DNA from: a virus
DNA: 21,176 bases
Strand: one strand, 5' to 3'
Virus record (IMG/VR): IMGVR_UViG_3300037493_002462
Coordinates: 1 to 21,176 of that record
Each line of letters begins with the position of its first letter. The first letter of the stretch is position 1. Of this stretch, positions 5,990 to 12,370 are shown in pieces. Made by a program: the position numbers and the translations under genes. The notes beneath the pieces were generated by a model, which was not told where the DNA came from, did no database searches, and was given only the letters and a program-made list of their open reading frames with translations.

Positions 5990-7149
5990 TAATCCACCCG
6001 TATCACTACCCCAAATGCAGGTACAGTAGTTTTATTGCCTACCATTACCCATATAACAGGATAAGTAGGAGCTTGCGTGGGGTATTCTATGTACCCATCA
6101 GTATTTAAGATAAGACATTGAGGTTCTAGTTTGTTCTCTAGCACATAGTCAAACACACACAAGCTACTAGACCCACCCCCACCTTTAGGTTTTGTAGAGG
6201 TCATTAACCCACTATAACTATCTTCATGATATTGCTCATGAGAGGCAACTGCTGTATCCCAGTACAGCAGGTCAACCTTTTCAGGGGTGCAATTATCGCA
6301 TATAGCTACGATCTCTGACAATGCTTTTGTTATATCTGCTCCAGATATACTCCCTGATGTATCTACTGCTACACAGATGCTACCAATGCTCTCACTGATC
6401 TGACTAGGTAAATACATATCGTGCTGTAACCAACGTCTATTAGGCTTAGCCCATGTGCTGTCACCCTTACCTACACAGGTCGATGATACGAACTCTCTTA
6501 GCTGCTCAGTCCAGTCAACTTTAGACTGCATGAGGCTATCAAAGCTCCTATCAACATCGCCCCCCTGTTTACCTGCTAGTAGCGCACCTGTTCTAATAGC
6601 AGCATCTATCTCTTTAACTAACTCTTTCTGTTCTTCTGCGTCTAGTGCTTGCGCTCCCTCCCAGTCATGTTCATCTAGCGGTTCACCCTTACCTCCTTTA
6701 CCTTTACCGTCTTTCTTATCCTGCTTCAACCGTGCGAATACCTCGCCGCTATCTAAGCCTCTATAGCACTCGTCTACTAATGCGCCCTCTGGTAACTTAA
6801 TGAAATCCTCGTAAGGGTTAAGGTCTCTGATCTCAAGGTTAATCACATAGTCACATGCTTGGTTGGCTAACTGTGCATCCTCGTCATACAGTTTGCGCCA
6901 TGTAAATAGGTGTTGGTATAGCTTATGCTTTGTCTCATGTAAGACTAGCCCTCGTACCTCTTGGTCAGTAAGACCCTCAACAAATGCCCTACCATAGATA
7001 ACATCACGCCCATTAGTACAGGCTGTAGGGCAATCATCTTTAATCTCTACCTTACCTACCATTAACAGTCCTGAATAAGCTAAGGTAGTCTTGTGTTGCA
7101 TCAAAGCTATATGGGCTTTAGTGATTTTATCTTCTGCTGATAAACTCAT
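5989..7149 (-). CDS. Metallopeptidase-like and VWA domain protein (DUF2201/VWA type), 386 aa
   Basis: The N-terminal half carries a zinc-peptidase HExxH motif (VLHETKHKLYQH, His71-Glu72-x2-His75), in the style of the putative metallopeptidase domain found in front of VWA domains. A charged Gly/Lys linker (about 140-165) follows. The C-terminal von Willebrand A-like domain shows the MIDAS core AVDTSGSIS (Asp263, Ser265, Ser267), a GGGGSS stretch at 323-328 and LNTDGYI with Asp351. Such proteins pair with MoxR AAA+ ATPases (as in RavA-ViaA or CobS-CobT-like pairs), and the MoxR gene lies just upstream here. AAAGGAG precedes the ATG by about 7 bases. The target of this pair in phages is unknown. 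Confidence 0.88.
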   Translation of the reverse strand: MSLSAEDKITKAHIALMQHKTTLAYSGLLMVGKVEIKDDCPTACTNGRDVIYGRAFVEGLTDQEVRGLVLHETKHKLYQHLFTWRKLYDEDAQLANQACDYVINLEIRDLNPYEDFIKLPEGALVDECYRGLDSGEVFARLKQDKKDGKGKGGKGEPLDEHDWEGAQALDAEEQKELVKEIDAAIRTGALLAGKQGGDVDRSFDSLMQSKVDWTEQLREFVSSTCVGKGDSTWAKPNRRWLQHDMYLPSQISESIGSICVAVDTSGSISGADITKALSEIVAICDNCTPEKVDLLYWDTAVASHEQYHEDSYSGLMTSTKPKGGGGSSSLCVFDYVLENKLEPQCLILNTDGYIEYPTQAPTYPVIWVMVGNKTTVPAFGVVIRVD

Positions 7150-7168
7150 GATACTCTCCTTTGGGTTT

Positions 7169-7190
7169 GCGTAGGACGGTTGTCCTACGC
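7169..7190 (-). repeat. Palindrome copy B, 4-base loop
   Basis: GCGTAGGAC GGTT GTCCTACGC: the arms extend to 9 bases, and the loop has one extra T compared with the other copies. It lies 20 bases upstream of the metallopeptidase/VWA start, in the same position relative to a gene start as the other leader copies. On the plus strand it is followed two bases later by TATGACTGCT. Confidence 0.9.
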
Positions 7191-7211
7191 TTATGACTGC
7201 TCTCTATGACT

Positions 7212-7349
7212 TCAAGAACGGAATACTAGGTATCTCTCTACGTGCCTTAGATAATTCCATCTGAGCGCGCGCCTCTCCTTTACTTTTTCTGGGTTAGCGG
7301 CTCTGTATTTAGCCTCATACATTCTTCTTTCTTCTTTTGTCATTGCCAT
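7212..7349 (-). CDS. Small basic protein, 45 aa, probably frameshifted near its end
   Basis: GGAG lies 7 bases before the ATG at 7349, 10 bases after the MoxR stop. The product begins MAMTKEERRMYEAKYRAANP and continues EKVKERRA, a charged helical type common among small phage proteins. A run GCGCGCGC at 7265-7272 follows; after it the present frame reads RWNYLRHVERYLVFRS. Removing one CG pair would instead give ERRAQMELSKARREIPSIPF and a TAG at 7206-7204, which looks more protein-like. A 2-base repeat-length change or a sequencing or assembly slip is likely. Function unknown. Confidence 0.55.
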   Translation of the reverse strand: MAMTKEERRMYEAKYRAANPEKVKERRALRWNYLRHVERYLVFRS

Positions 7350-7359
7350 CACACAACTC

Positions 7360-8433
7360 CTAGAATAAGTAGCCTTGAGATACTGCATATGCAGTGAACA
7401 TCTTGTTAGTCACCGCTATGCTACGCTTAGGACTTTTGTTTGACATCACACCCATAGCGAACAAGGCTTGGGCTTCACGTGGCATCCTAGCTAAGTACGT
7501 CATCCATGCATCGAATGTTTCAGTTGCTACATTACTTAGTGCTTTACTAACTACAAGGCACACAGCCGCTCCATTTGGGGGTATAACAGTAGTAGTGGGT
7601 TTGTTTACGATCTCTGACCACGCAGGCATTTGATTATCCAGCTTAAGAATATTCATCATATCCATAGTAGCCCTCTCACCTATTACACCAAACAGGGCAT
7701 GTGTAAGTACGTCCTCTGGTAGTTCACGGCATCTCTTGAGTATATCGGATGCTTTTTCTAATGACCTAAAGGTAACAAATGCAGTTCTAGGTACACGGGG
7801 GTCATTGATATACTCATTCATATCAGGGCGTTCGTAATCTTCAAAACTGGCTGTCATGGCTGGGTACTCTATGACTGTTGCTATTACTACAGGGTCAACC
7901 CCTGCGTTCTGTGCATAGTTCCAACGCCATTCATCACCTGTATGCTTACGCATCTTGACTACACATACTCTGTTTCTAGCATGTGGTGGTACGTTGTCCC
8001 CAATACCCTCTACCGCTAAGTTAGTTGTAGCGAATACAATCGAGCCTTCTGGCAGTGTGTGAATACCTAGTTTACGCTCTAACATTAAACGCAAACAGGC
8101 GTTCATGACTGCTTTACTTGCTTTACCAATCTCATCCAGCATAAGGATAAGCGGTTTGTTTAAGTGAAAACCAAACTCCTCATTAGGTATAAAGGAACAT
8201 ACTGGTGTACCGTCAAGGGTACGTATCTGAGGAACTAAGAAGTCGCCTACATCTTTAGTCGTGATATCTATGTAGCAGGGTATATGGTTGGGGTAAATCT
8301 CTACTAGAGACTTGAGTATGCTGCTCTTACCAATGCCCATCTCCCCTTGTACTAGAACTGTTAGAGAGTCACCTACTTTACTGATTAGGTTGATGGTTTC
8401 TTGCATTGATATACTGCTGTATGGTTTCTTCAT
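7360..8433 (-). CDS. MoxR-type AAA+ ATPase, 357 aa
   Basis: The N-terminal AAA+ core shows Walker A GEMGIGKSS (30-38), Walker B LILMLDE (95-101, Asp100-Glu101), sensor 1 VFATTN at about 133-138 and an arginine-rich HARNR at 151-155. The C-terminal part is helical, as in MoxR/CbbQ/CobS-like ATPases, which act as chaperone-like remodelling machines together with VWA proteins. The partner VWA gene lies two genes downstream. The ATG at 8433 has AGGAAA about 7 bases upstream, and the gene is driven by the promoter at 8521-8549 through a leader containing palindrome copy C. The cellular target is not known. Confidence 0.92.
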   Translation of the reverse strand: MKKPYSSISMQETINLISKVGDSLTVLVQGEMGIGKSSILKSLVEIYPNHIPCYIDITTKDVGDFLVPQIRTLDGTPVCSFIPNEEFGFHLNKPLILMLDEIGKASKAVMNACLRLMLERKLGIHTLPEGSIVFATTNLAVEGIGDNVPPHARNRVCVVKMRKHTGDEWRWNYAQNAGVDPVVIATVIEYPAMTASFEDYERPDMNEYINDPRVPRTAFVTFRSLEKASDILKRCRELPEDVLTHALFGVIGERATMDMMNILKLDNQMPAWSEIVNKPTTTVIPPNGAAVCLVVSKALSNVATETFDAWMTYLARMPREAQALFAMGVMSNKSPKRSIAVTNKMFTAYAVSQGYLF

Positions 8434-8450
8434 GTCAATTTCCTAGTTGT

Positions 8451-8467
8451 GTAGGACATCGTCCTAC
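8451..8467 (-). repeat. Palindrome copy C in the MoxR leader
   Basis: A perfect GTAGGAC ATC GTCCTAC lying 18 bases before the MoxR ATG and about 55 bases downstream of the promoter's -10. The flank CGGGTT(G/A)GGT is also found beside copy F, so the repeated unit may be longer than 17 bases. As RNA it would fold into a short hairpin just upstream of the ribosome binding site. Confidence 0.92.
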
Positions 8468-8520
8468 GGGTTGGGTTCAATCCTTTAAGTGGATGAGACT
8501 TTATCTAAACTACAGTACAT

Positions 8521-8549
8521 ATTATACAGGGTTGTAGGGCGGTTGTCAA
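8521..8549 (-). promoter_or_regulatory. Sigma-70-type promoter for the MoxR-to-left-edge operon
   Basis: Minus strand: -35 TTGACA at 8549-8544, a 17-base spacer, -10 TATAAT at 8526-8521 with an extended TG. The 23 bases at 8507-8529 (the -10 and start region) are identical to 10139-10161 at the next promoter. The spacer holds the degenerate fragment GTAGGGCGGTTGTC (8534-8547), which matches 13 of the first 14 bases of palindrome copy B. A weak inverted repeat lies downstream at about 8480-8495. Confidence 0.9.
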
Positions 8550-8551
8550 TA

Positions 8552-8779
8552 CTACTCCTCCCCATTTGCATCTACAAGTTGGTTACACGGGGGTATATCG
8601 TAGCATTTCCACTCATCGAAGTGAGTGTTCATTATTTTATCCAGCTCAGTCTCCTCTTTAGCAAACTGCTTGTTGTATACCTCATGGCGTTCAGCATCAC
8701 TTACCTTAGCTGCTGACACTGAGCCGCATATTAACCCTAACGCTATAACTACTACAAAAAAACTTACTAATGCTCTCAT
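8552..8779 (-). CDS. Small secreted or periplasmic protein, 75 aa
   Basis: A classical signal peptide is visible: MRALVSFFVVVIALGLICGS followed by VSA-AKV, with predicted cleavage after residue 23. The mature part of about 52 residues is acidic, with two cysteines (KCYDIPPC) that could pair in the periplasm. It has no lipobox. AAGGAG lies 7 bases before the ATG. The stop is immediately upstream of the next operon's -35 box. It could act in the cell envelope, for example in superinfection exclusion, but that is speculation. Confidence 0.75.
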   Translation of the reverse strand: MRALVSFFVVVIALGLICGSVSAAKVSDAERHEVYNKQFAKEETELDKIMNTHFDEWKCYDIPPCNQLVDANGEE

Positions 8780-8790
8780 AACTGCTCTCC

Positions 8791-9645
8791 TTAAAAATTA
8801 AATTTGTCTAACATTGCATCTACAGTATGTTTAACCGTACCTCTAATATAATCTGAGTCCTTAATATCCTTAACATCAAGCCCCATCATTGTATCTTCGA
8901 GCTTAATACGCATAGCCTCCAACCGTGTGTCACCTGATACATTAAAATAAGTCAGCATATTGCATAGTTCTTGAGCGCTCTCTACTACTGAGCTGTAGAT
9001 TTTACCCTGTTTGCCGTTCTCATCAGTACGTAGACCAAATGATAGCTGTGTTAATACCTTGTGTAACCTGTCCCACGCATCTTGGGTTACTTTGTCTAAG
9101 TTAGACTTGTATAACTTATCGTACTGGTCTTTTAGGTCATTCATAGCCTCGTTGGTTACATCTACCCTAAAGTCACCTGACTCAGGCACTGGGGTATATC
9201 GCACTGACATACCGAACTTATGTTGCACCTGATCTACGTCAGGGTACTCATCCCTATTAAACAATGCGCCTAGTTGGAATGCCGCCGCACTAATTTTTAC
9301 CCCGTACTCAGGTAAGAACTGATTGACCAGATACCAGTACTCATTCTCTAGGCGTGACATTTCTTGGCGGTAGGTGATGAACATACCTGTACTTAGTAAT
9401 CGTTGCCCTGCATCATTCCAAGGGCTTGTTACCGACATATGGTAAGTTCTGATAAGCCCAGCTAACTTCTGTATAGCTGACAGCGATTCGTCCCCTGCTA
9501 ACAGCCCCTTATAAGCACTGATAACTTTAGTTTTAGTTCCATTGTCTACGTCCACCTGTGAGGCTATAGATTTTGCTTGTTTTCTAGCCGTCCACACAGA
9601 AATATTCAACTCAACTAACATCGCACTACTAGATAATGTTTTCAT
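8791..9645 (-). CDS. Conserved phage protein of unknown function, 284 aa (DUF3150-like?)
   Basis: The N-terminus contains LVELNISVWTARKQAK at about residues 10-25, followed by helical segments and GDFRVDVTNEAM near the middle. From memory this LNIS-WTARK type is widespread in phages, often near MoxR and VWA genes, and may correspond to DUF3150; I cannot confirm that. It is soluble and mostly helical. The ATG at 9645 has AGGAAG about 7 bases upstream; the longer frame from 9675 needs a TTG start and is rejected. It is coupled to the 37-codon gene upstream. It may work with the MoxR/VWA pair although a promoter separates them. Confidence 0.75.
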   Translation of the reverse strand: MKTLSSSAMLVELNISVWTARKQAKSIASQVDVDNGTKTKVISAYKGLLAGDESLSAIQKLAGLIRTYHMSVTSPWNDAGQRLLSTGMFITYRQEMSRLENEYWYLVNQFLPEYGVKISAAAFQLGALFNRDEYPDVDQVQHKFGMSVRYTPVPESGDFRVDVTNEAMNDLKDQYDKLYKSNLDKVTQDAWDRLHKVLTQLSFGLRTDENGKQGKIYSSVVESAQELCNMLTYFNVSGDTRLEAMRIKLEDTMMGLDVKDIKDSDYIRGTVKHTVDAMLDKFNF

Positions 9646-9646
9646 T

Positions 9647-9760
9647 TTAATCTTCCTTTTTATTTGTAAAGTCAAACTCTTTTTGTTCTTTTGGGGTTAA
9701 ATCCTCCCATGTAAGGGTAGGTCTATACTGCCCGTTTGTTTTTATTGTTATGTCACTCAT
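9647..9760 (-). CDS. Small conserved phage protein, 37 aa
   Basis: GGGAG lies 6 bases before the ATG at 9760-9758, and the TAA at 9649-9647 ends one base before the next gene's ATG. The product starts MSDITIKTNGQYRPTLTWED and contains LTPKEQKEFDF; this pattern (a short beta hairpin, then TW-x-(D/E)LTPxEQKEF) looks like a small phage family I have seen without a known function. It is acidic and soluble. Confidence 0.75.
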   Translation of the reverse strand: MSDITIKTNGQYRPTLTWEDLTPKEQKEFDFTNKKED

Positions 9761-9763
9761 CTC

Positions 9764-10069
9764 TTACTCCCAAATACCAAATGCACCGAGGATAGTGTGT
9801 TCACCACCCCATTCTTTGTCATTCAAGTACCACTTACCTTTCTTCTGCACTATGCTTACTCTGTTAAGCCCGTTTAATCTTTCTTTCGTTGTGTTCGTAA
9901 ACCACCCGCAGTTAGTGATGGTGTACGCTAATGAGGTCTTCTGCGCTATGCAGTTTCCGTGTAGCCACAGTTTTACTACTTCTCCCTCTACAGTAACCTT
10001 AGTGTTACCTAATTTAAACTTTTCTCTGCGCAAAAACGCATGTGCCGCTTCTTTTGTTATTTTCCTCAT
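9764..10069 (-). CDS. Conserved small protein of unknown function, 101 aa (DUF8033-like)
   Basis: A beta-rich protein: AFLRREKFKLGNTKVTVEG, VVKLWLHGNCIA, then TTKERLNGL and a final GKWYLNDKEW segment. This order (FKxGNTxV, LxLHGNxIA, TTKERLNGLxxVxIxQKxGxWYLN) is a family I recognise in phages and bacteria, possibly the one named DUF8033; function unknown. GGAG lies 7 bases before the ATG, directly beside the edge of palindrome copy D, so a hairpin there could affect ribosome access. First gene of its operon. Confidence 0.8.
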   Translation of the reverse strand: MRKITKEAAHAFLRREKFKLGNTKVTVEGEVVKLWLHGNCIAQKTSLAYTITNCGWFTNTTKERLNGLNRVSIVQKKGKWYLNDKEWGGEHTILGAFGIWE

Positions 10070-10080
10070 GTCAGTCTCCT

Positions 10081-10097
10081 GTAGGACATCGTCCTAC
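10081..10097 (-). repeat. Palindrome copy D, abutting a ribosome binding site
   Basis: A perfect GTAGGAC ATC GTCCTAC located 12 bases upstream of the ATG at 10069. On the minus strand the stem ends directly before the AGGAG Shine-Dalgarno. It shares core and loop with copy C, and the whole promoter-leader unit is related to that of copy C. Confidence 0.92.
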
Positions 10098-10111
10098 GTT
10101 ATGTTATGCAA

Positions 10112-10123
10112 CCCCTTAAGGGG
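10112..10123. repeat. Palindrome CCCCTTAAGGGG in the same leader
   Basis: A 12-base perfect palindrome between the promoter and palindrome copy D. A related but imperfect repeat lies at the same place in the copy C leader (about 8480-8495), and a different perfect one in the copy E leader (12316-12332). It could be an operator or a second leader hairpin. Confidence 0.7.
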
Positions 10124-10152
10124 GTGAGGCGTTACTTCAAACTACAGTACAT

Positions 10153-10181
10153 ATTATACAGTAGTTGTCGTTAGTTGTCAA
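10153..10181 (-). promoter_or_regulatory. Consensus sigma-70 promoter for the 10069-8552 operon
   Basis: Minus strand: -35 TTGACA at 10181-10176, a 17-base spacer, extended -10 TGTATAAT (TATAAT at 10158-10153). The -35 and spacer contain two copies of GACAACTA offset by exactly 10 bases. The -35 overlaps the stop codon of the 62-residue gene upstream, so the promoter is compressed against that gene. Confidence 0.93.
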
Positions 10182-10366
10182 GTGGTAGAGTACACGTTGT
10201 GATCTTTATAGTTAAGGATAAGGCTCAGTAGTGCTTCATCCGAGTACAGGTTATAGTGAAACGTTGCATATTCTAACGCCCTTCTTTTATCCAAATGTCT
10301 TGTTATGTTGCTCGTGTGTCTCTCTACCATTATTTGAATGGCTTTTTCCCGTTCTTCGGGTGTCAT
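10178..10366 (-). CDS. Small hypothetical protein, 62 aa, paralogue of the gene at 12538
   Basis: A helical charged protein: MTPEEREKAIQIMVERH, then a middle ALEYATFHYNLYSDEALLSLI stretch. The gene at 12538-12350 has the same plan (MTQEERDKVIEMLV .. FYNSYTDEDLLEELL), and both sit directly in front of a promoter of the same type, so gene and promoter were probably duplicated together. ATGA overlap with the upstream gene. The TGA lies within the -35 of the next promoter. Function unknown. Confidence 0.72.
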   Translation of the reverse strand: MTPEEREKAIQIMVERHTSNITRHLDKRRALEYATFHYNLYSDEALLSLILNYKDHNVYSTT

Positions 10367-10650
10367 GGTTTTAGGGTGTATTCCAACCCACCTCTTTTAT
10401 GCGTTGGTTGGGGTTGGGTATATGACTGCTGCTCACATGCAGCGTTAGCTCCTGATTTATACACTAGCCACCTGCTTACACCTACTGTGCATACTAAAGC
10501 TAATACTAAAATACAAGTAAGTCCCTGTAATTTAGCTACGTGGGTGTCACGGTCTACTATTGCTTGTGCGTATGATTGCATAATGCGATTAATGGCATCA
10601 CTGCGTTCTTTAGTCTCGCCTGTACTTCTTATCTCTGATTGTGCGCTCAT
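10363..10650 (-). CDS. Small membrane-anchored protein, 95 aa
   Basis: The N-terminal 40 residues are hydrophilic and helical, possibly coiled coil (DAINRIMQSYAQAIVDRD), followed by one membrane span at about 44-63 (LTCILVLALVCTVGVSRW) and a tail rich in Gln/Pro. The start is the ATG at 10650, with AGGA 7 bases upstream; the longer frame to 10677 lacks a ribosome binding site. The layout (coil, one span, short tail) resembles small phage membrane proteins such as spanin or holin accessories, but no lysis gene is nearby, so no role is assigned. Confidence 0.65.
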   Translation of the reverse strand: MSAQSEIRSTGETKERSDAINRIMQSYAQAIVDRDTHVAKLQGLTCILVLALVCTVGVSRWLVYKSGANAACEQQSYTQPQPTHKRGGLEYTLKP

Positions 10651-10843
10651 TGTTTTATCCTGTGTTAGGTTATACATGTCTAACCTGTTGTTAAAATTGA
10701 GGTCTTAAGGCAAGCAGCGGTAAAACGGTAAATACATATAGGTTGCCACTCCCTTAAGCTTAACGGTTATTGACACAGCCCACTCGTTAATTTACGGCTG
10801 TCTAGGGAAAGGATTGCTCCGCGCCTAGCTCGCTTTTTGTTTT
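10651..10843. other. Gene-free gap of about 190 bases with a possible hairpin
   Basis: No convincing gene. On the minus strand the upstream gene ends with GGAGAATTAA, which looks like a ribosome binding site with no gene after it, suggesting a gene has been lost here. An imperfect inverted repeat (GACACAGCC .. GGCTGTC, about 10769-10802) is present. A weak TATAAC at 10674-10669 could serve the 95-residue gene, but no good -35 is visible. Confidence 0.35.
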
Positions 10844-11089
10844 TTAAATTAATTCTCCTAGTTCATTAGGTCTAAGAAACTCCCAGTCGTTACCGCCTAT
10901 ACAAGCGCATTGTTTCTCTAGTATAAATATCTCGTAACCTACGTCATTTAGTATGTACATTGTAGAGTCCTCAGTAGATTGCCCTCCATTACCGTCCCAC
11001 CTTGCATTTATATACAGTTTGTTGGGTGTGATATAGAGCTTACACCCTACAGGCACTATCTTAGCTCTTGCAAATACTACACCCTTCAT
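10844..11089 (-). CDS. Hypothetical protein, 81 aa
   Basis: A soluble protein with beta-like segments (MKGVVFARAKIVPVGCKLYI, GYEIFILEKQCACIGG) and three cysteines (one near residue 16, two in CAC). The ATG overlaps the TGA of the 200-residue gene as ATGA. Its C-terminus NELGELI matches the NEEGELI end of that gene, because both gene ends encode a ribosome-binding-site-like GGAGAATTA or GGGGAATTG. No domain recognised. Confidence 0.7.
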   Translation of the reverse strand: MKGVVFARAKIVPVGCKLYITPNKLYINARWDGNGGQSTEDSTMYILNDVGYEIFILEKQCACIGGNDWEFLRPNELGELI

Positions 11090-11688
11090 ATCAATTCCCC
11101 TTCCTCATTAAAGTCTTGGTGTTCTACTTGTTCTAGGAATGCTTTTTTAGATGTGCTGTAGGTATACGCTTCCTCCAGTGTGCGGTACAGTTGCCGCATA
11201 TAGGCACGGCATTGTTCTTCTATACCTTTTTCTGCATCTACAATGAGTTTCTCATAGTACCTGTTGGTAGCATCATCCCACCCTGCACCTGTTACCTCAA
11301 AGTCCCATGTCCCTAAGTGTACGGTGTTCTCGTGGTTGTAGGACATCGCCCTACGGGTTAGGTATATATCAAAGTAACGACACGCAGGCTCTTTACCATC
11401 AAAAGGTATGACTGCTATGTACAGCTCTGGGTGAGCCTCACGTATTAATACGTGTGCATCGAGGAAATCTTTGAGGTTTATATTCCCAGTAAACCACGCG
11501 CCGTCACCTTGTGAGTGAAAGCCTGAGTAACTAAATACAGGTTCATAGATGCCCTTAGTCTCTATCATGTCACGGCAATCTTCCAATATACCCTCTACCT
11601 GAAAGTCAAACCCTCCTTTCCCGCTATACTCCTGAAAGTTTTTATAAGCGCACTCCTTTGCGCTGTCTGTTAAGTCTTTATAGTTCAT
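11086..11688 (-). CDS. Conserved phage protein of unknown function, about 200 aa, with palindrome copy F inside
   Basis: The N-terminus MNYKDLTDSAKECAYKNF followed by FSYSGFHSQGDGAWFTG (about residues 52-68) matches a family I recall from phages (LSDKA..KA...., then SGFxSQGDGAxFxG), sometimes loosely annotated as antitoxin-like; the function is not established. GGAG lies 6 bases before the ATG at 11688, and another ATG is at 11691. Palindrome copy F lies in the frame and encodes RRAMSY, between YFDIYLT and NHENTVHLG, without breaking it. The tail is rich in Glu and Tyr. The gene overlaps its upstream neighbour by about 11 bases. Confidence 0.75.
   Translation of the reverse strand: MNYKDLTDSAKECAYKNFQEYSGKGGFDFQVEGILEDCRDMIETKGIYEPVFSYSGFHSQGDGAWFTGNINLKDFLDAHVLIREAHPELYIAVIPFDGKEPACRYFDIYLTRRAMSYNHENTVHLGTWDFEVTGAGWDDATNRYYEKLIVDAEKGIEEQCRAYMRQLYRTLEEAYTYSTSKKAFLEQVEHQDFNEEGELI
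11338..11354 (-). repeat. Palindrome copy F inside a coding region
   Basis: GTAGGAC ATC GCCCTAC, one mismatch from perfect symmetry. It is read in the frame CGT AGG GCG ATG TCC TAC (RRAMSY). TATGACTGCT follows about 50 bases further on the plus strand (11407-11416). The flank CGGGTTAGGT resembles that of copy C. Confidence 0.85.
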
Positions 11689-12256
11689 CATCTTCTCCTA
11701 ATACCTCTACTACAAAGAAAGCGCACACGTCCCAGTATTCCTGCTCCTCCTCCGTTTCGGGTACGTCAAGACTTGGGCAAAAGATAGCGTCCATGTCCTC
11801 TACGCTATTAAACCTCTCATTGATTGCATCTCTAAAGTTGTTATAGTCCTCACTGTTCCTAAACAGCTTCTCATCAAGGTGATCGGTGTTCTGCCACTCT
11901 AGGCACATGCCTAGTAGTTCTTTATAAGTTGTTAAGCCTGTGACGCTTATCTGGAAGGTGGGGAGGTGGTGGCCTTTAAAATACTCTATACAGCATGTAT
12001 CAACGTGTGATACTTTAAAAGTTCTTGTCTCTGTAGGGCATTGTCCTACGTTTTCTTCTATATCAATGCAGTCTCCTGCAATGGCGTACTCCGCCTCCGA
12101 CACGTCATCCCAAACGTTTAATACTCCGTAGGCATTACCCTCGAAGTACCCAAAGACATCTAAGCCTTGAAATACTGTGTCTGAATGGGCATCCATAATA
12201 GAAGCATCTATTAGTGCTGTTAAGCTTGTGTACCTAATTGGTGTGAATGATGTCAT
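11678..12256 (-). CDS. Hypothetical acidic protein, 192 aa, with palindrome copy G inside
   Basis: First gene of its operon. A soluble, strongly acidic protein (ending GEDDEL) with several Cys and aromatic residues and no recognised motif. Palindrome copy G is read as VGQCPT in ..IEENVGQCPTETRTFK... The start has AGGA 9 bases upstream. The 29 bases running from the start codon into the leader (12254-12282) are identical to those before the 241-residue gene (15359-15387), followed by palindrome copy E. Function unknown. Confidence 0.75.
   Translation of the reverse strand: MTSFTPIRYTSLTALIDASIMDAHSDTVFQGLDVFGYFEGNAYGVLNVWDDVSEAEYAIAGDCIDIEENVGQCPTETRTFKVSHVDTCCIEYFKGHHLPTFQISVTGLTTYKELLGMCLEWQNTDHLDEKLFRNSEDYNNFRDAINERFNSVEDMDAIFCPSLDVPETEEEQEYWDVCAFFVVEVLGEDDEL
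12033..12049 (-). repeat. Palindrome copy G inside a coding region
   Basis: GTAGGGC ATT GTCCTAC, one mismatch from perfect symmetry. On the minus strand it is read GTA GGA CAA TGC CCT ACA (VGQCPT), the same frame as copy H (VGQRPT), and both are followed by x-T-R. Confidence 0.85.
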
Positions 12257-12285
12257 TGTCTTAATTCCTATATAAGTAAGTGTGT

Positions 12286-12302
12286 GTAGGACGGTGTCCT
12301 AC
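12286..12302 (-). repeat. Palindrome copy E in the leader of the 192-residue gene
   Basis: A perfect GTAGGAC GGT GTCCTAC, 29 bases before the ATG at 12256. The leader between it and the ATG is a copy of that at 15359-15387, so this is a duplicated promoter-palindrome-leader cassette. Confidence 0.92.
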
Positions 12303-12315
12303 GTGGTTTGTTCTC

Positions 12316-12332
12316 GTTAGGGAGTCCCTAAC
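12316..12332. repeat. Inverted repeat between promoter and palindrome copy E
   Basis: GTTAGGGA-G-TCCCTAAC, perfect 8-base arms around one base, lying 10 bases past the -10 and so overlapping the predicted transcription start. Position and symmetry suit an operator, or a 5' hairpin on the transcript. Confidence 0.75.
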
Positions 12333-12341
12333 TTGAGATAT

Positions 12342-12370
12342 ATTATACGCTAGTTGTCAGTAGTTGTCAA
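12342..12370 (-). promoter_or_regulatory. Consensus sigma-70 promoter for the 12256-10178 operon
   Basis: Minus strand: -35 TTGACA at 12370-12365, a 17-base spacer, -10 TATAAT at 12347-12342. GACAACTA occurs twice with a 10-base offset, as at 10153-10181. The promoter lies inside the 3' end of the small gene at 12538, whose last codons (LTTTDN) encode it. Confidence 0.93.

Noticed and set aside
8552-8779. Lipoprotein signal
   Set aside because: The Cys in GLIC has no Ala/Gly/Ser at -1, so it does not fit a lipobox; an ordinary signal peptide with SVSA-A is the better reading.
10678-10760. Short frame MYLPFYRCLP in the gap after the 81-residue gene
   Set aside because: Only ten codons, with poor spacing from GGGAG; no support as a gene.
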